Of a stretch of 64,000 nt of DNA, positions 17,067-24,373 are shown one piece after another. The translations under genes were made by a program, and so were the position numbers. The stretch comes from VAZQ01 sp963721005 (lineage in GTDB: Bacteria > Pseudomonadota > Alphaproteobacteria > Rhizobiales > Xanthobacteraceae), in contig CAVRHR010000003.1 in assembly GCA_963721005.1 (NCBI GenBank), positions 1,302,001 to 1,366,000 on the forward strand, written 5' to 3'. Under the pieces are notes generated by a model that searched no databases, was not told the DNA's origin, and worked only from the letters and a program-made list of their open reading frames with translations. The first letter of the stretch is position 1. Each line of letters opens with the position of its first letter.

Positions 17067-18275
17067 CTACCTCGCGCGCAGGCGCGCGGCGTGCGAGGCC
17101 ACCAGCGAGGTGATGGCCAGCAGGATGACCACGGTGCCGTAGATGTCGGCCGACAAGGGCAGGCCGAGGATCGGCGCCAGCAGCCCGGCGAGCACCGCAG
17201 GCAGGCTGAAGGCGAGATAGCATTCGACATACAGCGTGGCGAGGAGCCCGGCGCGCTCGGCGGCGGCGGCGAGCGGCAGGACGGTGCGCACGGTGCCGGA
17301 AAATGCCGAGCCCAACCCCAGGCCCGCCACCACGGTGCCGAGCAGCAGGAGCGGAGCCTGCTGCAGATGGACGCCCGGAAGCGTGATGGCGACGCCGGCC
17401 GCCAGCGCCACCGTGCCGGTCGCGAGCGTCACGGCGGCCGACCGGCTGCGGAACAGCACGACTGCGGCAGCGGCCGAGAAGGTCAGGGTCGCGACCACGA
17501 TCCCGCCGATGAACGGGGACGTCAGCCCGGTCGCGACCCGCACCAGCGACGGCATGAGGGAAAGATAAAAGCCGCCGAGCGCCCAGGCCGCGACGTTGAC
17601 CGGCGTGACCCGGGCGAGGGTTTGCCGTGCCGGCGCCGGCACGCTCACCTGCGGACGCAGCGATGCGAGCGCGCCGGGCCGCCCTGGCGCGGTTTCCGGC
17701 ATCTGCCAGAGGACGAGCGCCTCCAACACTGATGCCACCAGCAACACGACGTAGACCAGCTGCGCTGGATCCGGCGCGAACGCGACCAGCGCGCCCGAGC
17801 CCAGATTGCCGAGCGTCAGGCCGGCAAACGCGGTGATGCTGTTGAACAGCGGTCCTTGGGTGCGGTTGCTGTCCAGGATCGCAGCGCCGAGGCTGGTGGT
17901 GGCGACCCCGGTCGCAAAGCCTTGCACGATACGGGCCGCGATCAAGGCGGCGGCCGAGTTCGCCTCGATGAACATGAGCATCGCCACGGCGTTGAGGACG
18001 AGAGCCGCAAAGATGACCGGCCGCCGGCCGATGTAATCGGAGAGCGACCCCACCGTGAGCAGCGCGCCGAGCAGGCTGAAGGCATAGGCCGCGAAAATCA
18101 CGGTCAGGAGCAGCGGCGAGATTCCGAATCCCTGCTGATACATCCGATAGAGCGGCGTGGGCGCGCCGCTGCTGGCGAAGAAGGTGATCGCGGCCACGAG
18201 ACCGAAAATGGTCATGGCCCGGCAGGAACCGGAAGAGCGTGTGCGGGTCGGCGCGGCAGCTTCGGTGCAGGTCAT
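17067..18275 (-). CDS. MFS transporter
   Basis: 402 residues from ATG 18273-18275, with AGGAG about eleven bases upstream; GTG 18308 would add eleven residues. There are about twelve hydrophobic segments, and the family loop 2-3 motif appears as G-S-L-S-D-Y-I-G-R-R-P near residue 76, indicating a proton-driven facilitator of the inner membrane. It is divergent from a TetR regulator, with two operator-like palindromes in the 261-base intergenic region, an arrangement typical of a regulated drug or metabolite exporter. Substrate unknown; efflux is more likely than uptake. Confidence 0.9.
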   Translation of the reverse strand: MTCTEAAAPTRTRSSGSCRAMTIFGLVAAITFFASSGAPTPLYRMYQQGFGISPLLLTVIFAAYAFSLLGALLTVGSLSDYIGRRPVIFAALVLNAVAMLMFIEANSAAALIAARIVQGFATGVATTSLGAAILDSNRTQGPLFNSITAFAGLTLGNLGSGALVAFAPDPAQLVYVVLLVASVLEALVLWQMPETAPGRPGALASLRPQVSVPAPARQTLARVTPVNVAAWALGGFYLSLMPSLVRVATGLTSPFIGGIVVATLTFSAAAAVVLFRSRSAAVTLATGTVALAAGVAITLPGVHLQQAPLLLLGTVVAGLGLGSAFSGTVRTVLPLAAAAERAGLLATLYVECYLAFSLPAVLAGLLAPILGLPLSADIYGTVVILLAITSLVASHAARLRAR

Positions 18276-18333
18276 GCTCGGGGTCTCCTTGGACAAGGGC
18301 AGCGGCACACCGGACCTCCCCGGCTGCGGGTCT

Positions 18334-18353
18334 AAATATGTACATCCGTATTA
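18334..18353. promoter_or_regulatory. Operator-like site 1 for the TetR regulator
   Basis: AAATATGTACATCCGTATTA, an imperfect palindrome centred on GTACATCCGTA. It matches the site at 18367 at 18 of 20 positions and starts 33 bases from it, about three helical turns. It lies just upstream of the MFS gene start. Confidence 0.7.
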
Positions 18354-18366
18354 CCATGTCAAGAAA

Positions 18367-18387
18367 AAATATGTACATACGTATTTT
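18367..18387. promoter_or_regulatory. Operator-like site 2 for the TetR regulator
   Basis: AAATATGTACATACGTATTT plus one T. The 20-base core is a palindrome with only two mismatched pairs. TetR dimers bind such sites. Two same-orientation copies in the MFS/tetR intergenic region suggest cooperative repression of the MFS promoter and probably autoregulation. Confidence 0.75.
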
Positions 18388-18536
18388 AAGAAAACGGCCA
18401 TGGTCGAGGTCGATCAGTATTCGGACATAAGTTTCTGTATCTAAAAGATATTTATTTATCGATCCTCGGGCTTTGCGGCGGCTTGCTCGGGGTCGTATTT
18501 CGCGCCTGCGCCCGCTCGATCTCTTGACAGGACACT

Positions 18537-19139
18537 ATGGACGACCATATTGAAACCATGGCGAAACCCTCCAACCGAGAGAAGATTTTGACCGAAGGGC
18601 TGCGGGTCGTGCATGCCCGCGGCTTTGGGGGCGCCAGTGTCCGCGACATCGTCGAGGCCGCCGGGGTGCCGCAGGGCTCGTTCACCAATCACTTCGCCTC
18701 CAAGGAGGCGTTCGGGCTGGAGATCATCGAGCTCTACTACGCGCGAAGCCGCGAGGTGATCCGCGAGACGCTGCGCAACGATTTACTGCCGCCGCTGCAG
18801 CGCCTGGGCGCCTATATCGATGCCGCCAAGGCGCGCCTGAGCAAGGACAACATGCGCAACGGCTGCCTGTTCGGCAACTTCACCGCGGAAGCGAGCGACC
18901 ACAGCGAGATGATCCGGCGGCGGCTGATCGAGATCTTCGCCGACGTGCAGGAATCGGTCGCCTACTGCCTGCGGGCGGCCGTGCAAGCCGGCGAGCTGCC
19001 GCCGGACTTCGATTGCAACGAGGTCGCGGGCTTCGTGGTGTCGTCGATGCAGGGGGCCAACCTCATGTCGAAGGCGCAGCGCAGCACGGTTCCGGTCGAG
19101 CGCTTCAAGAAGATACTGTTCGAGATGGTGCTGCGCTGA
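18537..19139 (+). CDS. TetR/AcrR family transcriptional regulator (NemR-like)
   Basis: 200 residues from ATG 18537 with AGGA just upstream; ATG 18558 is an alternative. The helix-turn-helix spans residues 28-58, with G-F-G-G-A-S-V-R-D-I and V-P-Q-G-S-F-T-N-H-F-A-S-K-E-A-F. The effector domain contains N-G-C-L-F-G-N-F near 103-110; this cysteine block is typical of the NemR-like subgroup, where cysteine senses electrophiles in characterised members. That the same applies here is inference. It is divergent from the MFS gene and probably represses it through the palindromes at 18334 and 18367. Confidence 0.92.
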   Translation: MDDHIETMAKPSNREKILTEGLRVVHARGFGGASVRDIVEAAGVPQGSFTNHFASKEAFGLEIIELYYARSREVIRETLRNDLLPPLQRLGAYIDAAKARLSKDNMRNGCLFGNFTAEASDHSEMIRRRLIEIFADVQESVAYCLRAAVQAGELPPDFDCNEVAGFVVSSMQGANLMSKAQRSTVPVERFKKILFEMVLR

Positions 19140-19160
19140 ATCGGAATCGCATCGGGCCGC

Positions 19161-19304
19161 GTGGGCAAAATTGCGCGACGCCCGATGCTTTCGATGCTCC
19201 GTGCCGGGCAATTTTTCCCACCCTGCAAAATTCGGGGATGCCGTAGGGTGGGCAGCGCGCGGCACGATCTCGCACAACGCGCATCGCCTATGGCGCGTTG
19301 CCCA
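19161..19304. repeat. Dispersed repeat with ends GTGGGCAA/TTGCCCAC
   Basis: Starts GTGGGCAAAATTGCGCGACG and ends GGCGCGTTGCCCAC, giving inverted ends; an internal CCCACCCT/TAGGGTGGG pair forms another stem. It is a non-coding, intergenic, MITE-like unit after the tetR gene. Confidence 0.6.
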
Positions 19305-19329
19305 CGGGCGCGGATGTTTGCGATGCCGT

Positions 19330-19827
19330 TTAGATCATCAGATAGGCGATCCAGCGGGCGCAGCTGACCACCGCGACCCAGCCGACGAGCGAGATCGCGC
19401 CGGCGAGCCGCGCGCGTAGCGGAATCGCGGCAGTGCCGTCGCAATCGGCGATCCCGGGATAGACGAACCGCCGGAACGCCAGCATGTTGAGGCCGATCAG
19501 CGCCAACATGGCGAACTTCAGCTGGAACGCGAAATTCACCGAATAGGCGACCGCCTGGCCGGTGAACAGCAGGGTGCCGGTGACCGCCGCCACCGCGAAC
19601 GCCGCCCAGGTCAGCGGGATCACGTCGCGATAAAGGTCGCGCACCGCTGAGCCACGCGCCAGCAGGCCGAGCAGGCGCAAATCCACGACCGCGATCATCC
19701 CGAACACGAAGGTGGTGGCGGTGACATGGATCATCTCGAGCGCCGGGAACCAGCCGCGCGATTGCGAGATCGTCATCCCCACCTCGGTGGACTGGATCCA
19801 GGTCATCAGCTCCTTGATGGTCAACAC
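19330..19827 (-). CDS. DUF6644-like integral membrane protein
   Basis: 165 residues from GTG 19825-19827 with GGGAGGGAG upstream. Four hydrophobic segments are visible (about 32-52, 72-92, 100-118, 143-162). Conserved-looking features are W-F-P-A-L-E-M-I-H near 26-34, V-V-D-L-R-L-L-G near 47-54 and F-Q-L-K-F-A-M near 101. The family is of unknown function; the histidine and charged residue in or next to membrane segments could bind a cofactor, but this is speculation. It is a paralogue of the next gene, 19 bases away, and they lie downstream of an amidohydrolase on the same strand. Confidence 0.75.
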   Translation of the reverse strand: MLTIKELMTWIQSTEVGMTISQSRGWFPALEMIHVTATTFVFGMIAVVDLRLLGLLARGSAVRDLYRDVIPLTWAAFAVAAVTGTLLFTGQAVAYSVNFAFQLKFAMLALIGLNMLAFRRFVYPGIADCDGTAAIPLRARLAGAISLVGWVAVVSCARWIAYLMI

Positions 19828-19846
19828 GCGACTCCCTCCCCGTCCG

Positions 19847-20341
19847 TCAGCGCATCAGCAGCAAGGTGATCCAACGGCCGCGCCCCGCGAGCGTCACCCC
19901 GACCCAGAGCACCAGCGTCAGCGTCCCGAGCAGGCTCGCGAGTTGGTGGCGGCCCGGGTCGTCCGGCAAGGCGTCACGGCGCGGCCGCATCGCCAGCAGC
20001 AGCGCCAGCGTCGCCGCGATGGCCACGCCCATCACCGCCATCTTCACCTGGAAGGTGACGTCGACCAGCTGGCGCCGCGGCGAATATAGGATGAGCAGGA
20101 TGCCGCTCACGGTCAGCACGGCGAGGCCGGTCCAGATCCAGGGCGCGAAGCGGCGCGCCATGGCGGCCGAAGCCTGCGAGCGCGAGACGCCCCAGATCCG
20201 CAGGTCGATCATGACCACCGCGGACAGGATGATGCCGTTGGCCAGGATGTGAATGATCTGCAGCCAGGGCACGAGCCAATTGAGCTGACGCAGCGCCCGG
20301 CTGAAAGGGAGGCTTGCCAGCCAGGTAGCGAGCTCGACCAT
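19847..20341 (-). CDS. DUF6644-like integral membrane protein, paralogue
   Basis: 164 residues from ATG 20339-20341 with GGGGGAT upstream. It shares with its neighbour the order W-L-Q-I-I-H near 25-31, V-M-I-D-L-R-I-W-G near 42-50, an aromatic P-W-I-W segment near 67-70 and F-Q-V-K-M-A near 96, and the same four-helix layout. The pair probably arose by tandem duplication and may form a heterodimeric membrane complex. Ninety bases separate it from the amidohydrolase upstream, so one transcript is plausible. Function not known. Confidence 0.75.
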   Translation of the reverse strand: MVELATWLASLPFSRALRQLNWLVPWLQIIHILANGIILSAVVMIDLRIWGVSRSQASAAMARRFAPWIWTGLAVLTVSGILLILYSPRRQLVDVTFQVKMAVMGVAIAATLALLLAMRPRRDALPDDPGRHQLASLLGTLTLVLWVGVTLAGRGRWITLLLMR

Positions 20342-20431
20342 GCCGATCCCCCGTCCGCGCGGCGCGGACCCGAACGTCCTGCCGCGCCGCTCCCCGCGGC
20401 ATCACATCTCGCCCGGCTGCAAGCGCCGTTT

Positions 20432-21472
20432 TCAGGCCAGCGCCACTTCCGGCGCCGCCGCTCCCGCCTTGCCCTGCACCGGATCGCGCAAGCCGAGAAT
20501 GCGCCGCGCATTGTCGTAGAACAGCTTCTGCTTGTCGGCCGGCGACAGCGCGATCTCGTCCAAAAGCTTGAGCGCGGTCGCCGGATCCCAGCACGGATAA
20601 TCGGTGCCGTACATGACGTTGTCGATGCCGAAATACTCGATCGCGAACTTCATGCCCGGCGCGTGCGGCGAGACGGTGTCGGTATACATGCGCTTGATGT
20701 AGCTGCTCATTGGCTGCGGCAGCAGCGCCGCCTTGGTGTTCTTGTCCATGCGGCCGGATTGGTAGGGCAGCGCGCCACCGGTATGCGACATCACGATCTT
20801 GAGCCCAGGATGGCGCTCCATGATGCCGGAGAGGATGAGCCGCGAGGCGGCGGCGCTCACCTCGATCACGCGGCCGAGGCTCAGATGCAGCGCGCCGTTG
20901 TAGCCCTCCAGCAGCTCCTCGAACACCGCGTCGGTCGGGTGCAGGAACAGCGGCACTCCGAGCTGCTCGACCCGGTCGTAGAACGGCTCCAGCCGCTCGT
21001 GATCGATGCGCGGATCGCTGCCGACGCTGCCCGGCAGATTGGCGCCCATCAGGCCGAGCTTGTTGATGGCGTGGTCAAGCACCTCGATGGCGATCCGGGT
21101 GTCCGTGAGCGGCACCGCGGCGCTGGCCCAGAGCCGGCCCGGATATTTGCGCTGCGCGCCCGCCATCTCCTCGTTCCACATCGTCGCCACGTCGCGGCCC
21201 TCGGAAGGGGCGAGATCGGAGAAGGCGACCGAGAGCGGCCCGATCGAGCAGACCACGTCCACCTGATGGCCGAGTCCGTCCATGTGCTCGAGCTGCTTGT
21301 CGAGATCGAACCACTCGGCCCAGCTGTTGACCGGCATGCCGCCGCCGAGGCTGCGCCGGTAGCTGTAGCCGCCGCGGGCATTGCGCTCGGCACGGGGAAA
21401 ATCCTTGCGCTTGCAGAACTGCTCCAGCACCGACCTGGGCCACCAGTGGAAATGAGAATCGATAATGTGCAT
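20432..21472 (-). CDS. Amidohydrolase, ACMSD-like decarboxylase/hydrolase family
   Basis: 346 residues from ATG 21470-21472 (GGAG upstream); ATG 21518-21520 would add a lysine-rich N-terminal extension. The metal-binding order of the ACMSD-type amidohydrolase superfamily is complete: D-S-H-F-H-W near residues 4-9, F-L-H-P-T-D near 177, S-H-T-G-G near 233 and G-T-D-Y-P near 288. Such enzymes decarboxylate or hydrolyse aromatic and unsaturated acids (aminocarboxymuconate semialdehyde, gamma-resorcylate and others) with a zinc or manganese ion. Neighbouring paired membrane proteins suggest a small operon. Which substrate it uses cannot be told. Confidence 0.9.
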   Translation of the reverse strand: MHIIDSHFHWWPRSVLEQFCKRKDFPRAERNARGGYSYRRSLGGGMPVNSWAEWFDLDKQLEHMDGLGHQVDVVCSIGPLSVAFSDLAPSEGRDVATMWNEEMAGAQRKYPGRLWASAAVPLTDTRIAIEVLDHAINKLGLMGANLPGSVGSDPRIDHERLEPFYDRVEQLGVPLFLHPTDAVFEELLEGYNGALHLSLGRVIEVSAAASRLILSGIMERHPGLKIVMSHTGGALPYQSGRMDKNTKAALLPQPMSSYIKRMYTDTVSPHAPGMKFAIEYFGIDNVMYGTDYPCWDPATALKLLDEIALSPADKQKLFYDNARRILGLRDPVQGKAGAAAPEVALA

Positions 21473-21585
21473 GATCGGGCTCCGGCGCGGCGGCTTCTTC
21501 TCGGGTTGATTTGCTGTCATAATTCTAGGCAGCGGGGCTTCCCCGGTCAATGCAACAGCCCGTGTTTCCAATTCAGGAGAGCTCC

Positions 21586-21849
21586 ATGCAGCGCCCCATC
21601 AGATTCGTCGCCTCGCTGGTCATCGTGACGCTCGGGCTTGCGGTCTCGGCCCAGGCCGCGAGCCGCGATCGGCCCACCATCCTGGCGCAGGCCGCGCTGG
21701 CGCAGGGCGCGCCGCCCGAAATCTGCACCGAGGTCTATCAGCCGGTCTGCGGCACCAATCCGGCCGGGATGCGGGTCACCTATTCGAACGCCTGCTTCGC
21801 TCGCGTCGCCAAGGCCACCAACATGACGCCGGGGGAGTGCGCGAAGTAA
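21586..21849 (+). CDS. Small secreted Kazal-type domain protein
   Basis: 87 residues from ATG 21586 with CAGGAGAGCTCC upstream. Residues 5-25 form a signal peptide ending A-Q-A-A. The mature part contains I-C-T-E-V-Y-Q-P-V-C-G, V-T-Y-S-N-A-C-F and a final P-G-E-C, the cysteine framework and P-V-C-G...Y-x-N-x-C core of Kazal serine-protease inhibitor domains, here with four cysteines instead of six, as is usual in short bacterial versions. A periplasmic or extracellular protease inhibitor role is inferred. Divergent from the amidohydrolase and followed by a two-hairpin repeat. Confidence 0.85.
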   Translation: MQRPIRFVASLVIVTLGLAVSAQAASRDRPTILAQAALAQGAPPEICTEVYQPVCGTNPAGMRVTYSNACFARVAKATNMTPGECAK

Positions 21850-21874
21850 GGGCGGGGGCGCAATCTGACACCTT

Positions 21875-21968
21875 GTCATGCTCCGCGCAGGCGGAGCATC
21901 CAGTAGCCGCGAGCGTCAATATCGAAATGTCGGCAGTTACTGGGTCGTCCGCTTTCGCGGACGATGAC
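21875..21968. repeat. Two-hairpin dispersed repeat, family B (second copy)
   Basis: The left hairpin TGCTCCGC-GCAG-GCGGAGCA and right hairpin CGTCCGC-TTTC-GCGGACG enclose a spacer with AGTTACTGGG, shared with the unit at 15007-15119. Stem sequences differ between copies while pairing is kept, a sign that the structure is what is conserved. It may also terminate the Kazal gene. Confidence 0.7.
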
Positions 21969-21980
21969 AGCCGAGAGTCA

Positions 21981-23051
21981 TCAGCGCGCCGGCACGATCG
22001 CGGTGGGGCGCATGGCGGGGGCGGCGGGCGCGGATGCGGGAGCCCGCGTGGCCGCCGCAGGGGGACTGCGATCTGACCTGCCGATCTTGGCGGCCGGCTT
22101 CGCGATCGGAATCGGGACCTGATCAGCCTCAACCGCGCCGACACCGCAACCGGGATCTGGCGCCAACACCGACGCGGTTCTCGGGGGCTGGCTTGGCGCG
22201 GGCTTGGCGGCTTTGGCTTCGACCTTGGAGCGGGCTCGGGAATCCAATGTCACGACGCTGCGCGGCCCGCACGGATCGATGAGCGCCTGCGCCGGCGGTG
22301 ATAGCGATGGAGGCCCGGCCACCGGCGCGAACGCGGGCGCCGCGGGCTGAACCAACAGCGGTGGCGCGGACAGCGGCGCGACTGAACGCGCTGGCAACTC
22401 TGATTGCCTCGGTAGTTCCGCGCCGGCCGGCGAAGCCGGCGGCATGGGAGCCAACGGCCCTGGCAACGCCACGGGTGAAGGCGCCGGCTCGGCCTGATTC
22501 GGTGCCCCGGTTTGCGGGCCGGTCAACGGCGGCACCGGAACGCCGTCCCCGATCAAGTCGCCGCGCCAGAGCAGCGACCATGACACGCCGCCGGCCATGA
22601 GCATCACGGCGCAGGCCGCCGCCACTTGCCTGCCGGGCCGGCGCATGAGGCGGGCCCAGATTCCCGGCCACGCCCTTGACGGCGCGCCGCCGGCGGAGGC
22701 GAGCGTCTGCGCCACCAGCTGGGGAGGCGCCGCGAGCGGTGCCGCGTCGATGCGGTCAAGGAAAGCCAGCGCCGATTGGGCCTCCAGGCGAACCGCGCTC
22801 GACCTCATGGCGGCTTCCTGGAACGCCTGGCACTGCGCCGGCGTGGCGGTGCCCGACAGGATCGATGCAAGGTCGGCGGCGGCCCGGCCGGGGTCGGCGG
22901 CCTGGATTCCGGCGGCCCCGGAAGCCTCGGGCGACGGTTCCGGTGCGCTCTCGCCGGCGCTCGCATCCGCGACCGGCGGCCCCTGCGGATCGCCCGCGAA
23001 CGGACGATCGCACAGGGACTCGAGCAGGGCTGCGATCTCATTCTTGTCCAA
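21981..23051 (-). CDS. Putative membrane-anchored anti-sigma factor, proline/alanine-rich
   Basis: 356 residues if read from TTG 23049-23051, which has an ideal GGGAGG seven bases upstream; ATG 23093 would overlap the sigma gene. The N-terminal half is acidic and ends in a helix (A-F-Q-E-A-A-M-R-S-S-A-V-R near 78-90) reminiscent of anti-sigma N-termini. One transmembrane segment lies near residues 142-162. The rest is a long proline/alanine-rich periplasmic region without a recognised domain. The position 23 bases after an ECF-like sigma factor, on the same strand, supports an anti-sigma role; sequence similarity alone would not. It may sequester the sigma factor until an envelope signal releases it. 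Confidence 0.65.
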   Translation of the reverse strand: MDKNEIAALLESLCDRPFAGDPQGPPVADASAGESAPEPSPEASGAAGIQAADPGRAAADLASILSGTATPAQCQAFQEAAMRSSAVRLEAQSALAFLDRIDAAPLAAPPQLVAQTLASAGGAPSRAWPGIWARLMRRPGRQVAAACAVMLMAGGVSWSLLWRGDLIGDGVPVPPLTGPQTGAPNQAEPAPSPVALPGPLAPMPPASPAGAELPRQSELPARSVAPLSAPPLLVQPAAPAFAPVAGPPSLSPPAQALIDPCGPRSVVTLDSRARSKVEAKAAKPAPSQPPRTASVLAPDPGCGVGAVEADQVPIPIAKPAAKIGRSDRSPPAAATRAPASAPAAPAMRPTAIVPAR

Positions 23052-23074
23052 CGTCGATCCTCCCTGTCCCTCGG

Positions 23075-24175
23075 TTAGACGGACAGCCTCCATTTTTTCA
23101 CCACGTCGGCATCGCCAAGCGCCTCGCGCAGCCGTCGCTTGAGCCTCTGGGCGAGCTTATGCACGTCCTCGACCGGTAGGCACAGCAGGCGCGCGATCTC
23201 GCGCGCGGGCTCGCCGGACAGCGCCAGCTGCAAATATAGGCGCTCCTCGACCGCAAGGTCAGGGAGCGCCTGCTGCAATGCATGGAGCGCATGCTCCAGG
23301 AGATCGGCGCTCTCGCGCTCGACCAACTGGTCCTCCGGGGTCGGAACCCGGAAATCTTCCGCGCCTCCCGCCCGCGCCATTTCCTCGGCCACCGCGAGCT
23401 CGACCATCTGGCCCTCGCCGCGCGGCTCCGCATGGTAACCGGCCGGGAGCGCCTGGCGGACGCGGGCGATCGCCAGCGCGACCGAAGCCGCCGTCGGCGG
23501 CTCCTCACCGGCATGCGCCAGATGCCGCAGCAGCAACGCCGGATCGGGCTCCAGCCGCTCCCAATAAAGCAGCCGATAGACCGACTGATCGAGCGCATCC
23601 AGACGCTGGATCGCAGCCGGCAGCCGGCGGCGCGGAACGACGGTGCGCACGAAGTCGACCACCAGGTTCTCGATGATGTGCAGGACGAAGCCCGAAGGGC
23701 TGCCGCGGCCGGCATAGGCGCGCAGCCGCTGCAAATTGTTCTTCAGCAAGGCCTCGCACACCGCCTGATAGGCGTCCTCGCGGTTCTGGGCGTTGCCGGC
23801 GCCGGGCAACGAGCGTTCGATCATGCGCCGCATGTCCGGCGCGAAGAACGCCTCGAACGCCCGCCACCCGCGGCCGGCATCGCGCACCAGCAGATTGACG
23901 GCGCGCTCGAGCAGGAGATCGCGCACCACCAGCCCCACGAACACCCGCACCCGCGCGCGTCCGTCATAGGGCTCGAGCCGCGAGAATTTGTTCGCCTGCA
24001 GGGCCGCCATGACGTCGCGGAAAGCCGCCTGCGCATCTGCCTGCCCGCCGGCAATCCGGCCGCAGGCAGTCCACACCAGATCGGCGAGCGCGCGCAGCAA
24101 ATCGTCCGCCGCCCCGGGGGCTCCCCGCAAGGCCGCCGCCAGCAGCGCTTGGTCCGGATCAAGAGGCGCGGTCAT
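23075..24175 (-). CDS. ECF-like RNA polymerase sigma factor with duplicated core segment
   Basis: 366 residues from ATG 24173-24175; a more upstream in-frame start is unlikely. The C-terminal end (about 302-352: L-P-D-L-A-V-E-E-R then a helix-turn-helix E-I-A-R-L-L-C-L-P-V-E-D-V) is a sigma region 4. Residues 133-186 resemble region 2 of ECF factors, with D-A-Y-Q-A-V and a basic P-R-R-R-L-P. Residues 49-90 align without gaps to 133-174 with 13 of 42 identities (shared A-x-x-x-V-x-x-A-L, R-L-x-x-Y-x-G-R, F-V), so the region 2-like unit appears twice. ECF factors are usually near 200 residues. The downstream gene is a putative anti-sigma protein; the divergent gene at 24374 is a candidate target. 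Confidence 0.75.
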   Translation of the reverse strand: MTAPLDPDQALLAAALRGAPGAADDLLRALADLVWTACGRIAGGQADAQAAFRDVMAALQANKFSRLEPYDGRARVRVFVGLVVRDLLLERAVNLLVRDAGRGWRAFEAFFAPDMRRMIERSLPGAGNAQNREDAYQAVCEALLKNNLQRLRAYAGRGSPSGFVLHIIENLVVDFVRTVVPRRRLPAAIQRLDALDQSVYRLLYWERLEPDPALLLRHLAHAGEEPPTAASVALAIARVRQALPAGYHAEPRGEGQMVELAVAEEMARAGGAEDFRVPTPEDQLVERESADLLEHALHALQQALPDLAVEERLYLQLALSGEPAREIARLLCLPVEDVHKLAQRLKRRLREALGDADVVKKWRLSV

Positions 24176-24238
24176 GGAACCATCATTTGGGGCGGATTGC
24201 GACAGTAACGGGGCAATCGGCCCGGATTGCAAGTCCGG

Positions 24239-24276
24239 CGAAAATTTCACCGGGCGGTGCCGCCGAAAATTCCACC
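24239..24276. promoter_or_regulatory. Direct repeat in the sigma/ARPP-1 divergent promoter region
   Basis: CGAAAATTTCACC at 24239-24251 and CGAAAATTCCACC at 24264-24276 differ at one position and are spaced 25 bases. The second copy is followed by CCGTCCGTC, and CGTC is a common -10 core for ECF promoters. It could be a tandem promoter or regulator site. No experimental support. Confidence 0.45.
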
Positions 24277-24373
24277 CCGTCCGTCTAACGGATTTGCCGG
24301 CCGACCGGTCACGCATCCGGTCGGGCGACGGCAACCGTTACCGAACGCGCGCAAGCGCAATCAGGAGCGTCCG

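Noticed and set aside
16183..18378. Single 731-codon frame that would fuse an N-terminal domain to the SDR
   Set aside because: The first part is a shadow frame of the MFS gene; the SDR has its own start and ribosome binding site at 16932.
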